Shown here one piece after another: positions 38,648 to 46,859 of a stretch of DNA of 46,859 bases (the stretch's first letter is position 1; the number at the start of each line of letters is the position of its first letter). The position numbers and the translations under genes were made by a program. The DNA lies in NCBI GenBank assembly GCA_947626985.1, contig CANQUG010000025.1, positions 1 through 46,859 of the forward strand, read 5' to 3'. The DNA comes from an uncultured Lachnospiraceae bacterium (GTDB taxonomy: Bacteria; Bacillota; Clostridia; Lachnospirales; Lachnospiraceae). The notes under the pieces were generated by a model. The model was not told where the DNA came from, did not search any database, and saw only the letters and a list, made by a program, of their open reading frames with translations.

Positions 38648-40354
38648 ATGAATTATCTGGAAAAATATCAGCTTTGGACAACCTCGTTCTATTTTGATGA
38701 GGAGATACGGAACGAACTGAGGGCGCTGGACCCGGAGCGGGACAGGGAGGAAATAGAGGACCGGTTTTACCGGGATCTGGAATTCGGCACGGGAGGCCTG
38801 CGGGGAATCATGGGCGCGGGAACGAACCGTATGAACCGCTATACGGTGGGCCGGGCCAGCATGGGACTGGGAAATTATCTTCTGGATACCTTCGGGAAGG
38901 GGCTCTGCCGCTCCCGGGGCGTAGTCATCGCCTATGACACCAGGAATCACAGCGCCGAACTGGCGCAGACAGCCGCCGATGTGCTCACCGGAATGGGAAT
39001 CCGGGCGCGGATATTCCGGGAGCCGGTGCCCACCCCGGAGCTGAGCTTTTCCGTGAGACATCTGAACTGTGTGGCGGGAATCGTTCTGACGGCCAGCCAT
39101 AATCCGAAGGAATACAATGGATATAAGGTTTATGATGAGTACGGATGCCAGCTGGTTCCTCGTCTGGCTTCGGCGGTGCTGGAGCGGATCGAGGAGATCC
39201 GGGATTACACTGCCGTATCCCTGCAGGGCTGCGGCGATCTGCTGGATAAGGTGGACGTCACAGAGGAGTTTGTCAGCGCCGTTCTGCAGCAGAGCCTGTT
39301 TGCGGATCCCGAAGCGAAAAAGGAGCTGAACGTGGTGTACACGCCCCTTCACGGTACGGGAAATGTTCCGGTGACCCGGACGCTTTTCAGGGCCGGCTTT
39401 TCCAACGTCAACGTGGTTCCTGAGCAGGAACGTCCGGACGGGAATTTCAGCACGGTGCGCACGCCCAATCCGGAGGAGCGGGACGCGCTGAATATGGGGA
39501 TTTCTCTGGCAAAGACGCTGAAGAGCGACATTGTTCTCGGAACGGATCCGGACAGCGACCGGGTGGGCGCGGCGGTGCGCGCCGGGGAAGGAGAGTACGT
39601 GCTGCTGACCGGCAATCAGATCGGGGCGCTGCTCATGGATTATGTCCTTTCCCGCAAGGATCTTGCGGCAATGAAGAAGCCTGCGGTTGTAAAAACCATC
39701 GTCACCTCGGAGCTGGGAGCGGAGATCGCCCGGAAAAAGGGACTGGCTGTGTTTTCCACCCTGACGGGATTCAAGTATATCGGGGAAAAGATCACCCAGT
39801 TTGAAACGGCGGAGAAGGAGAAGGACAGCTCCCGCAGCTGTGATTTTGTCATGGGCTATGAGGAATCCTACGGTTATCTGGTGGGAACCCATGCGCGGGA
39901 CAAGGACGCGGTGTCGGCCGTTCTCCTTCTGTGCGAGATGGCCGCCGAGTACAAGAGGGATGGAAGGACGCTTCTCGACAGGCTGAGTGAGATCTACGGG
40001 GAATACGGATTTTATCGGGATGCTCTGGACAGCTTCACCCTGCGGGGAAAAGCCGGAGGGGAGAAGATCCGGGCCATGATGGAGGCCCTGAGACAGGGGA
40101 GAAGGCTCTTTGAACATGTGCAGGAGGTGCTGGATTATCAGAAAGGACTGCCGGCGGAGGAGGGATTCGGCTCTCTGCCCGTCTCCGACGTGCTGAAATA
40201 TATTCTGGAGGACGGTTCCTGGGTGGCTGTCCGTCCGTCGGGAACCGAGCCCAAGATCAAAGTGTACTACAGCGTGCGGGGAACCGACGCCGGGGAGGCG
40301 GAGATCCGTCTCGGGGAACTGAGAGGACGGGTGAAGGCATTTATAGAGGAATGA
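38648..40354 (+). CDS. Phosphoglucomutase/phosphomannomutase-type phosphosugar mutase
   Basis: This 568-residue cytoplasmic alpha-D-phosphohexomutase moves phosphate between C1 and C6 of a hexose. The phosphoserine loop TASHNPKEYNGYKVY is near residue 147, the metal-binding loop GTDPDSDRVG near 299, the sugar-binding loop GYEESYGYLVG near 403, and the phosphate-binding loop RPSGTEPKIKVYY near 529. The length fits the long PGM2/PgcA-like group, which usually prefers glucose phosphate. GGAGG precedes the ATG. It lies 66 bp after the permease operon, so it may be cotranscribed and could feed imported sugar into glycolysis or wall synthesis, although it is also a common stand-alone gene. Confidence 0.93.
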   Translation: MNYLEKYQLWTTSFYFDEEIRNELRALDPERDREEIEDRFYRDLEFGTGGLRGIMGAGTNRMNRYTVGRASMGLGNYLLDTFGKGLCRSRGVVIAYDTRNHSAELAQTAADVLTGMGIRARIFREPVPTPELSFSVRHLNCVAGIVLTASHNPKEYNGYKVYDEYGCQLVPRLASAVLERIEEIRDYTAVSLQGCGDLLDKVDVTEEFVSAVLQQSLFADPEAKKELNVVYTPLHGTGNVPVTRTLFRAGFSNVNVVPEQERPDGNFSTVRTPNPEERDALNMGISLAKTLKSDIVLGTDPDSDRVGAAVRAGEGEYVLLTGNQIGALLMDYVLSRKDLAAMKKPAVVKTIVTSELGAEIARKKGLAVFSTLTGFKYIGEKITQFETAEKEKDSSRSCDFVMGYEESYGYLVGTHARDKDAVSAVLLLCEMAAEYKRDGRTLLDRLSEIYGEYGFYRDALDSFTLRGKAGGEKIRAMMEALRQGRRLFEHVQEVLDYQKGLPAEEGFGSLPVSDVLKYILEDGSWVAVRPSGTEPKIKVYYSVRGTDAGEAEIRLGELRGRVKAFIEE

Positions 40355-40372
40355 GCGCGGAACATTTTTTTG

Positions 40373-40401
40373 TTGAGGTTGGGAGAGAAGTATGGTAAAC
40401 T
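40373..40401 (+). promoter_or_regulatory. Promoter of the degV-like gene
   Basis: TTGAGG at 40373-40378 and TAAACT at 40396-40401 are 17 bp apart, 36 bp before the ATG. Confidence 0.6.
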
Positions 40402-40436
40402 AAAGCGTATCTAAAATCGACGAGGAGATTTTTATT

Positions 40437-41309
40437 ATGAAAACGATTGCCATTGTCACAGACAGTAACAGCGGCATTACGCAGGATGAGGGAAGGCGCC
40501 TGGGGGTGAAGGTCCTTCCCATGCCATTTTATATCAATGAAAAAATGTATCTGGAGGGTGTGACGCTCACCCAGGAGCAGTTTTATGAGCGGCTGAAGCT
40601 GGACGAGCCCATCTCCACCTCCCAGCCCAGCCCCGCGGAGGTGTGCGGGCTGTGGGACAACCTGCTCCGGGAATACGACGAGGTGGTTCATATTCCCATG
40701 TCCAGCGGTCTGAGCGCCTCCTGCGAGACGGCGGCAGGACTTTCCGAGGATTACGGCGGCAGGGTGCAGGTGGTGAACAATCAGAGGATTTCCATTACCC
40801 AGCGCCAGTCTGTCCTGGACGCTCTGGCTCTCCGGGACGCGGGAAAGGATGCGGCCGGGATTAAGGCCGCCCTGGAGGCGGAGAAGTTTGAATCCAGCAT
40901 TTATATCACTCTGGAAACTCTGAAATATCTGAAACGGGGCGGGCGCATCACTCCCGCCGCGGCAGCCATCGGAACGGTTCTGAATCTGAAGCCGGTGCTG
41001 CAGATTCAGGGAGAAAAGCTGGACGCCTACGCGAAGGTCCGGGGGAAAAAGCAGGCCAGACGGGTGATGATCAACGCCATGAAAACAGATATGGAGAAGC
41101 GCTTCGCCCGTTTTGACGCCAGAGGCGAGATGGTCGTGATGGCCGCCTATGCGGGAAATCCGGAGGAAGCGCAGAACTGGCGGGAGGAAATCATGGAGAA
41201 TTTCCCGGGACAGGAAGTGCATATGGATCCTCTGTCCCTGAGCGTGTCCTGCCATATCGGTTACGGAGTGCTGGCCATCGCCTGCGCGAAAAAGGTGACC
41301 GTATCATAA
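40437..41309 (+). CDS. DegV-family fatty-acid-binding protein
   Basis: This 290-residue protein of the DegV/FakB family binds a fatty acid and, in characterised systems, hands it to the kinase FakA for phosphorylation. It has the N-terminal VTDSNSGITQDEGRRLGVK, the conserved STSQPSPAE near residue 60, HIPMSSGLSASCETA near 86, and KYLKRGGRITPAAAAIGT near 162. The length is typical. GAGGAG lies before the ATG and it has its own promoter. No FakA gene is seen in the window. Confidence 0.9.
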   Translation: MKTIAIVTDSNSGITQDEGRRLGVKVLPMPFYINEKMYLEGVTLTQEQFYERLKLDEPISTSQPSPAEVCGLWDNLLREYDEVVHIPMSSGLSASCETAAGLSEDYGGRVQVVNNQRISITQRQSVLDALALRDAGKDAAGIKAALEAEKFESSIYITLETLKYLKRGGRITPAAAAIGTVLNLKPVLQIQGEKLDAYAKVRGKKQARRVMINAMKTDMEKRFARFDARGEMVVMAAYAGNPEEAQNWREEIMENFPGQEVHMDPLSLSVSCHIGYGVLAIACAKKVTVS

Positions 41310-41376
41310 GCATCATAAAAGGAATCAGGAATCTGTACGAGACGTGTAAGAAACGAAATGAAGGAGCCGATAATAT

Positions 41377-43143
41377 ATGAAGAAACTGATGGAGCAGATG
41401 GCGCTGGAGCTTTCCGGCGCCTTTGAGAAGGCCGGATACGATCCTTCCTACGGGAAGGTTACGGTGTCCAGCCGTCCGGATCTTTGTGAATTTCAGTGCA
41501 ATGGGGCTATGGCGGGAGCGAAGAAGTATAAAAAAGCTCCCTTTATGATTGCGGAGGATGTGGCGGCCCTGCTGAAGGATACCCGTCTTTTTTCCGCCGT
41601 GGAGGTAGTAAAGCCGGGATTTATCAATCTGAAGGTAAAGGAAGAATTTCTGGCGGAATATCTGGAGGAGATGGACCGGGATGAGAAGCTGTCCGTATCC
41701 GCGGCGGAACAGCCGAAGACCATCATTATCGATTACGGCGGACCGAACGTGGCGAAGCCCCTTCATGTGGGACATCTTCGTTCCGCCATCATCGGAGAGA
41801 GTCTGAAGCGTATCAGCCGTTATATGGGACATCATGTGATCGGGGACGTCCATCTGGGAGACTGGGGCCTTCAAATGGGACTGATCATCACGGAATTAAA
41901 GTACAGAAAACCGGATCTGGTGTACTTTGATGAAGCGTATGAGGGAGCGTATCCCGAGGAAGCGCCCTTCACCATATCCGAGCTGGAGGAGATCTATCCC
42001 TGCGCCAGCGCAAAATCCAAGACGGATGAGGCATATAAAAATGAAGCGCTGGAGGCCACCCACATGCTGCAGCAGGGCAGGAGGGGTTATATGGCGCTCT
42101 GGAATCATATCATGACCGTCTCCGTAGCCGACCTGAAAAAGAATTATGAAAAGCTGAACGTGTTCTTTGATCTCTGGAAGAAGGAGTCGGACGCGCAGCC
42201 CTATATTCCGGATATGGTGGAGAAGATGAAGCGGGACGGATTCGCCTATGAGGATCAGGGCGCTCTGGTGGTGGATGTGAAGGAGGAGAAGGATGCCAAG
42301 GAGATTCCTCCCTGCATGCTGCTGAAGTCGGATGGAGCTTCCCTCTATACTACCACGGATCTGGCTACCATTGTGGATCGTATGAAGCTGTATCAGCCCG
42401 ACGCCATCTGGTATCTGGCGGACAAGCGTCAGGAGCTGCATTTCACGCAGGTGTTCCGCTGCGCCAGGAAGACCGGTCTGGTGAAGGAGGATACGGAGCT
42501 CTTTTTCCTGGGCTTCGGAACCATGAACGGGAAGGACGGAAAACCCTTCAAGACCAGGGACGGCGGCGTGATGCGTCTGGAAAACCTCATCGGGGAGATC
42601 AACGAGGAAATGTACCGGAAGATCGTGGAAAACCGCAGCGTGAGAGATACGGACGCCGGGGAGACTGCCCGTCAGGTGGGACTTTCCGCTATTAAGTACG
42701 GCGACCTTTCCAATCAGGCTACCAAGGATTATGTGTTTGACGTGGACCGGTTCACCTCCTTCGAGGGAAATACAGGGCCCTATATCCTGTACACCATTGT
42801 GAGAATCAAGTCCATTCTGAGACGCTATAAGGAAGAAGGAGGAGTCCTGGATACGGGACGGTTCCTTCCGGCCCAGTCCGGGGTGGAGAAGAATCTGATG
42901 CTGCAGCTGACCGGTTTCGGCGATACGGTCCAGTCAGCCTTCGAGGAGAAGGCGCCTCACCGGATCTGCGCCTATATTTATGAGGTGTCCAACGCCTTTA
43001 ACAGTTTCTATCATGATACGAAGATCCTCACCGAGGAGGATCCGGAGCGGAAGCAGTCATTTGTCCGGATTTTAGGACTGACACAGAGAGTGCTGGAGAC
43101 CAGTATTGATCTTCTGGGATTCTCCGCGCCGGACAGAATGTAG
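41377..43143 (+). CDS. argS: Arginyl-tRNA synthetase
   Basis: This class I synthetase charges tRNA-Arg. The protein has 588 residues. It has an N-terminal Add1-type domain (about 1-110), the HIGH-type motif in GGPNVAKPLHVGHLRSA near residue 116, and the KMSK-equivalent loop, degenerate as usual in ArgRS, in KPFKTRDGGVMRLENL near 390. The C-terminal anticodon-binding helical domain starts near 460 with SFEGNTGPYILYTIVRI. ATGAAGGAG lies before the ATG. There is no T-box in the short 67-bp gap upstream. A long terminator hairpin follows. Confidence 0.94.
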   Translation: MKKLMEQMALELSGAFEKAGYDPSYGKVTVSSRPDLCEFQCNGAMAGAKKYKKAPFMIAEDVAALLKDTRLFSAVEVVKPGFINLKVKEEFLAEYLEEMDRDEKLSVSAAEQPKTIIIDYGGPNVAKPLHVGHLRSAIIGESLKRISRYMGHHVIGDVHLGDWGLQMGLIITELKYRKPDLVYFDEAYEGAYPEEAPFTISELEEIYPCASAKSKTDEAYKNEALEATHMLQQGRRGYMALWNHIMTVSVADLKKNYEKLNVFFDLWKKESDAQPYIPDMVEKMKRDGFAYEDQGALVVDVKEEKDAKEIPPCMLLKSDGASLYTTTDLATIVDRMKLYQPDAIWYLADKRQELHFTQVFRCARKTGLVKEDTELFFLGFGTMNGKDGKPFKTRDGGVMRLENLIGEINEEMYRKIVENRSVRDTDAGETARQVGLSAIKYGDLSNQATKDYVFDVDRFTSFEGNTGPYILYTIVRIKSILRRYKEEGGVLDTGRFLPAQSGVEKNLMLQLTGFGDTVQSAFEEKAPHRICAYIYEVSNAFNSFYHDTKILTEEDPERKQSFVRILGLTQRVLETSIDLLGFSAPDRM

Positions 43144-43271
43144 AATGGGACCGGGGCATTGTTTCAATGATTGTGTGCCGGAAACAACCTTTGTCTTATC
43201 GAAAAGAAAAAAGGGCAGATGTATTGTTCTGTCAATGTTCCGGATTTGAAAAAGCACAGGAAAGATGAATG

Positions 43272-43336
43272 AAAAAATCCCTGTGGAATCTTCCGGCGCT
43301 TCTGGCGCTGTTCAGGAGAATCCTCAGGGATTTTTT
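43272..43336. terminator. Long terminator between argS and rarA
   Basis: AAAAAATCCCTG at 43272-43283 pairs with CAGGGATTTTTT at 43325-43336. The interior can pair further (GGCGC with TGGCGC region). With A and T runs at both ends it can end transcription from both sides. Confidence 0.7.
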
Positions 43337-43386
43337 ATGGAAAAAATTTTTTCTGATCAGTCAGGACTGCCATGTAAGCCAGGCGG

Positions 43387-44718
43387 TCAATGCCGGGAAC
43401 CGGCCTTCCATTCTTTGATCTGCTCCAGTCTGGCCTTATATCGGGCCTCGTTTCCCTGGTCTGTGGGACGGTAGTATTCTTTGCCCTGAAGAGAGTCAGG
43501 CAGGCACTGCATGTCCGTGAGCTTTTCCCGGGTGTCATGGGCATACTGATATCCCTTTCCGTAATTCAGCTCCTTCATGAGAGCGGTGGGGGCGTTGCGG
43601 ATCACCAGAGGAACGGGCTCCGCCAGCTGCCGGACGGCGTCTTTTTTGGCCTCCTCGTAGGCGACGTACAGGGAATTGGACTTCGGGGCCATGGACATGT
43701 ACACCACGGCTTCCGTCAGGTGCACGGTACATTCCGGCATTCCGATAAAGTGGCATGCCTGGCAGGCGGCCACGGCCACCTCCAGAGCCCGGGCGTCCGC
43801 AAGGCCTACATCCTCGCTGGCGAACCGCATCACCCGGCGGGCCACATACAGGGGATCCTCCCCAGCTTCCAGCATGCGGGCCAGCCAGTAGACGGCGGCG
43901 TCAGGATCGGAATTGCGCATGGATTTGTGCAGCGCGGAGATCAGGTTATAGTGCTCCTCGCCGTTTTTGTCATAGAGGAGGGATTTTCTGGAAATACACT
44001 GTTCCAGAATTTCCGAGGTAACGGTGACGGTACCCTTTTCATCCAGATCTCCGTTCAGTACCACCATTTCCAGAGTGGACAGAGCGGAGCGGGCGTCTCC
44101 GTTGGCAAATACAGCGATCATCTCCAGCATGTCCTCCGAAATGCGGATATCCTGTCCGCCGAAGCCTCTGGAATCTGTCAGCGCCCGCCGGAGAAGCCCG
44201 GTGAGCTCTTCCTTTTGAAGCGCCTGGAGGACAAATACCCTGCATCGGGACAAAAGAGCGCTGTTGATCTCAAAGGATGGATTTTCCGTGGTGGCGCCGA
44301 TGAGGATGATGCTTCCCTTTTCCACAAAGGGAAGAAAAGCGTCCTGCTGGGCCTTGTTGAACCGGTGGATTTCATCCACGAACAGGATGGTTTTTTCGCC
44401 GTAAAAACGGCTGTTCTCCGCCTTCTGCATAATGGCGCGGATTTCTTTGATTCCGCTGGTGACGGCGGAAAAGTCCACAAAGGCCGCCCGGGTACGGTTG
44501 GCGATAATGCGGGCCAGGGTGGTTTTTCCCACGCCGGGCGGCCCCCAGAAGATCATGGAGGAGATCTGGTCGCTCTCGATGAGTCTTCGCAGAACCTTGC
44601 CTTTTCCCAGAAGGTGGGTCTGGCCGGCGAATTCGTCCAGTGTCTGAGGGCGGAGTCTGGCGGCGAGAGGCTGGCTGGCCTCCCCGCCGAAAAGTGTCAT
44701 TTGATCCAATTTTGTCAT
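43387..44718 (-). CDS. rarA: Replication-associated recombination protein RarA (MgsA)
   Basis: This 443-residue AAA+ ATPase acts at stalled replication forks and single-strand ends. It has an N-terminal segment PLAARLRPQTLDEFAGQ, Walker A GPPGVGKTT near residue 59, Walker B with FVDEIHRFNKAQQD near 114, sensor 1 GATTENPSFEIN near 140, and a C-terminal tetramerisation part with RFASEDVGLADARAL. The N-terminal LDQMTLFGG resembles the QxxLF type clamp-binding peptide often found in RarA relatives. The ATG chosen has GGGAG directly against it, which is tight; a later ATG at 44700 lacks any site. It is transcribed towards argS. Confidence 0.93.
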   Translation of the reverse strand: MTKLDQMTLFGGEASQPLAARLRPQTLDEFAGQTHLLGKGKVLRRLIESDQISSMIFWGPPGVGKTTLARIIANRTRAAFVDFSAVTSGIKEIRAIMQKAENSRFYGEKTILFVDEIHRFNKAQQDAFLPFVEKGSIILIGATTENPSFEINSALLSRCRVFVLQALQKEELTGLLRRALTDSRGFGGQDIRISEDMLEMIAVFANGDARSALSTLEMVVLNGDLDEKGTVTVTSEILEQCISRKSLLYDKNGEEHYNLISALHKSMRNSDPDAAVYWLARMLEAGEDPLYVARRVMRFASEDVGLADARALEVAVAACQACHFIGMPECTVHLTEAVVYMSMAPKSNSLYVAYEEAKKDAVRQLAEPVPLVIRNAPTALMKELNYGKGYQYAHDTREKLTDMQCLPDSLQGKEYYRPTDQGNEARYKARLEQIKEWKAGSRH

Positions 44719-44863
44719 CTCCCGGATTAATGATTCATCAGTCAGACGGTCCCTGGCAGGGAAAACCGCCTTTTATACAGTGTAGCATATCTTCCCGCTG
44801 CAAAAAAGCGGGAAATTTGTCGAAAAAGCGGGAAAAGTTCCGGCGGGAGAGCAGGATTTCCGC
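44719..44863. other. Gap between rarA and the kinase promoter
   Basis: The stretch contains AAAAAGCGGGAAA twice (near 44804 and 44824), the first within a CCCGCT...AGCGGG hairpin. No gene is seen. Promoter signals for rarA on the minus strand are weak. Confidence 0.4.
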
Positions 44864-44892
44864 TGTACAAAGAAAAGGGAGCGTGCTATAAT
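44864..44892 (+). promoter_or_regulatory. Promoter of the serine/threonine kinase gene
   Basis: TGTACA at 44864-44869 and a perfect TATAAT at 44887-44892 are 17 bp apart, about 108 bp before the chosen start. Confidence 0.65.
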
Positions 44893-44999
44893 CTCCCAAA
44901 AGGTCTGAATTTGTTCTTTTATCTGAATTCCGCTGATTCTGCGGAGAATTTCCGTTTTTTTGTATCTGAAATATGTTTTTGCATTCGAATGAGGTGAAG

Positions 45000-46415
45000 A
45001 TGGGCGGTCTGACAGGAATTATCTTAAAGAAGCGTTATTGTATACTGGAAAAGATCGGTCAGGGCGGCGACGGCTCTCTCTACCTGGCCAGAGATCTGGA
45101 GCTGGGCACTCTGTGGGCCGTGAAGGAGCTGCCCCTGGAGAGAAAGAGGGAGGCAAGGCTGCTGAGGCTGCTGGAACATCCCGGGCTTCCGCGTATGGTG
45201 GATTATGCGGAACGAGGGGAGTTTTGCTACCTTGTAATGGAATATATCCGGGGCAGTTCTCTGGGGAAACTTCTCCGGGAGGGAGAGAAGCTTTCCTGTG
45301 ATGAGGTGGTGCGCATCGGACTGTCGCTGGTGGAGATTTTTACTTATTTTCATAATCAGAAACCGCCTCTCTATTATGGAGATCTGAAGCCGGACAATCT
45401 CATGGCAGGCCTGGACGGAAGACTCTATCTGGTGGACCTTGGCAGCGCCGTTTGGGGATACGAGGGCTGGGGAAGAGGCAGAGAAGGGACTCCCGGTTAT
45501 GCGGCGCCGGAACAGTATAAGGGCAGAGTGGGGAAAACCAGCGATATTTTTGCCCTGGGGAAAACCCTCCAGGTGCTCCTTGGGAAAAGAGTTTCCGGCA
45601 TTCTGAAAAAGCCGGGGCTTTTCCTGTGTCTGCGGAAATGCTGCAGGAAGGAGGAGCGGCGCCGCTACCAGAATATGGAGGAGGTGGGAAAGGCTCTGGC
45701 AAAGCTGGCTGAGCCCTCTCACAGAGGAAAGCTTCCGGCGGCAGCGGGCGGCGCGCTTCTCGCTGTCATTCTGATTGTAATCATGGCATTGGGGCAGCAG
45801 GAAACTCCTCTTAAGCACATGCTGACGGAGGTCACGGACGGTTATTATGACAGCGGGTTTCTGGCCGGGCGGACGCGGGAGGACGTATGCAGGGCAGCGG
45901 ATGAAAAAATGCAGAAATTACTTCTGGAATATGGAAAGGAGCAGGATCAGAAACGGATTTTGCTGCTGCTGGCCAGAAACGGAGAACTGCAGGGAGAAGC
46001 GGAGCGTGCGGCAATTTATTATGAACAGATGCTTCTGTACTATCCGGACGGGGAGGAAGGATATGGAGAATACGGACTGTTTTTGTGCCGCCAGGGGCAG
46101 AAGGAGGCCAGTGAGCGTTTGTGGAAAAGATACGCAGAACAGAAGGCGAAAGGAAATATGGACGGAAGCGGAGGGGAGAATCTCCGCATATGGAAGGAGC
46201 GTCTGGAAGAAACAGAGGAAGGAAAAAAAGACAGGGAAGAAAATCTGCGGATACGGAAAGGCTTTCGGATGGATGGAAAAAGAGGAAAAGAAAAAGACGG
46301 CGCAGAAAATCTGCGGGAGCGTCTGGAAAGGACAGGTAAAGGGGCGGGAAGGGAACATGCAGAGAACACTGGTACGGGAAGGAAGGATGAAAAATGGGAA
46401 GAAAGAGGAGATTGA
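45000..46415 (+). CDS. Membrane serine/threonine protein kinase
   Basis: This 471-residue Hanks-type kinase has a single membrane helix. The Gly-rich loop is IGQGGDGSLYLA, the ATP lysine is in WAVKELPLE, the catalytic loop is YYGDLKPDN (Tyr-Gly-Asp replacing His-Arg-Asp) and the metal motif is LVDLGSA. The activation segment GTPGYAAPEQYKG is good. A helix follows at about 248-268. The outside part has helical TPR-like sequence (AAIYYEQMLLYYPDGEEGYGEYG) and a tail rich in K, E and R with three copies of ENLR. I chose the ATG at 45000 for its GAGGTGAAG site; an in-frame ATG at 44973 would add nine residues. No phosphatase partner is visible here. Its end overlaps the next gene. Confidence 0.86.
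   Translation: MGGLTGIILKKRYCILEKIGQGGDGSLYLARDLELGTLWAVKELPLERKREARLLRLLEHPGLPRMVDYAERGEFCYLVMEYIRGSSLGKLLREGEKLSCDEVVRIGLSLVEIFTYFHNQKPPLYYGDLKPDNLMAGLDGRLYLVDLGSAVWGYEGWGRGREGTPGYAAPEQYKGRVGKTSDIFALGKTLQVLLGKRVSGILKKPGLFLCLRKCCRKEERRRYQNMEEVGKALAKLAEPSHRGKLPAAAGGALLAVILIVIMALGQQETPLKHMLTEVTDGYYDSGFLAGRTREDVCRAADEKMQKLLLEYGKEQDQKRILLLLARNGELQGEAERAAIYYEQMLLYYPDGEEGYGEYGLFLCRQGQKEASERLWKRYAEQKAKGNMDGSGGENLRIWKERLEETEEGKKDREENLRIRKGFRMDGKRGKEKDGAENLRERLERTGKGAGREHAENTGTGRKDEKWEERGD
46174..46330 (+). repeat. Three degenerate ENLR-coding repeats in the kinase tail
   Basis: GAGAATCTCCGC or GAAAATCTGCGG recurs at 46176, 46239 and 46305, spaced 63-66 bp, partly with AGCGTCTGGAA(G/A) as well. They lie in the charged extracellular tail. 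Confidence 0.6.
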
Positions 46416-46859
46416 AAGGCAGCGGCAGGATAACGACAGGATGGGACTGGAGAAAAACAGGCGCAGCATTCCTGCTGGGAATCTGCATTTGCAGAAGTGC
46501 GGCAGCTATGGATCTGGGTGGGTTCGATGTGGACGTTCTGCCGGGAGAGAGCGGCGGTCAGCCGTCTGACTGGGAGAATTATTTCTCTAAGGACGGCGGA
46601 GGAAGCGGGGAGAATCCACCCGCGGCAACAGAAAGCGGCAGCCCGGACTCGAACGGCGGCCAGCCGGTGGCCTCAGGCCAGGAGGCAGGAACTGCCGGGC
46701 CGGGGGAAACTGCAAATGAGAGTGGTGGAACTGCCGGCGCAGGTGGAAACAGCCCGGATAAAAATGGAGAAAATTCAGGAGCAGGTGGGAACAGTGAAAG
46801 CCAGGATGGCTGGAATGGGGGTTCAGGAGGGAGCAATGGAGGTCTAGGTGGGGGGAATG
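46394..46859 (+). CDS. Secreted Gly/Asn/Ser-rich protein, 3' end beyond window
   Basis: This open frame has no stop before the window edge. It starts MGRKRRLKGSGRITTGWDW and continues with the hydrophobic GAAFLLGICI and a signal-cleavage-like SAAAM near residues 35-39. After that comes MDLGGFDVDVLPGESGG, a short ordered part with PSDWENYFSKDGG, and then a long low-complexity stretch of G, N, S, E, P and A (for example AGAGGNSPDKNGENSG). AAGGA lies about 7 bases before the ATG. It overlaps the kinase gene by 22 bp in another frame, so the two are coupled. I recognise no family; it may be a surface protein or a substrate of the kinase's pathway. Confidence 0.7.
   Translation, partial: MGRKRRLKGSGRITTGWDWRKTGAAFLLGICICRSAAAMDLGGFDVDVLPGESGGQPSDWENYFSKDGGGSGENPPAATESGSPDSNGGQPVASGQEAGTAGPGETANESGGTAGAGGNSPDKNGENSGAGGNSESQDGWNGGSGGSNGGLGGGN

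Noticed and set aside
41310..41376. T-box leader before argS
   Set aside because: The gap is only 67 bp and has no specifier or antiterminator elements. hisS is inside an operon and also lacks one.
46497..46847. A 116-codon open frame near the window end
   Set aside because: It is out of frame with the signal-peptide-bearing frame from 46394, lacks a ribosome site and has a W/R/Q-rich composition typical of a shadow frame.

Overview
The window reads as chromosomal DNA of a mid-to-high GC Clostridia, most likely a Lachnospiraceae relative. The evidence is the SCIFF peptide with its radical SAM maturase, a fused SecDF, HemZ, a TIGR04086-type membrane protein, Gram-positive cell-surface proteins, strong GGAGG ribosome sites and some TTG/GTG starts. 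I see no rRNA, tRNA, phage, transposase or CRISPR array.

Region 1 (1-3.0 kb, minus strand) is a phospholipid operon: PAP2-family phosphatase, TVP38/TMEM64 membrane protein, phosphatidylserine synthase and phosphatidylserine decarboxylase. Region 2 (3.1-6.6 kb, plus) holds dCMP deaminase, a MazG-like pyrophosphohydrolase, a large acidic repeat-bearing surface protein and a small membrane protein. Region 3 (6.6-20.5 kb, plus) is conserved clostridial backbone: SCIFF and maturase, secDF, recJ, apt, rel, an MBL hydrolase, hemZ, an HD-GYP protein and hisS. The last four overlap or nearly abut. recJ is preceded by a 69-bp tandem repeat that carries its own start region in repeated form.

Region 4 (20.5-27.5 kb) has a lipoprotein-like gene on the minus strand, divergent from a MacAB-like operon with one ATPase, one FtsX-type permease and two very different HlyD-type adaptors. 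One adaptor has a long acidic tail without basic residues; the other has a large insertion in its coiled-coil hairpin.

Region 5 (27.6-38.6 kb) is the most unusual part. A histidine kinase and an OmpR-type response regulator lie on the minus strand but are 4.1 kb apart, separated by two plus-strand genes: a beta-propeller/solute-binding fusion protein and a ThuA-domain protein. Beyond the regulator lie two sugar-type ABC permeases, a HlyD-type adaptor and a membrane protein with a MacB-like periplasmic domain, with no ATPase gene. The binding-protein gene and the permease operon share the same promoter design: two TTTAGAG direct repeats with an 11-bp period, then 10 bp, then the -10 box. Both are preceded by other tandem repeats. 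I infer that the kinase/regulator pair controls both units, so that together they form one sensing and transport or envelope system.

Region 6 (38.6-46.9 kb) returns to housekeeping genes: phosphoglucomutase-type enzyme, DegV protein, argS, rarA (minus), then a membrane serine/threonine kinase overlapped by the start of a secreted Gly/Asn-rich protein that runs off the window.
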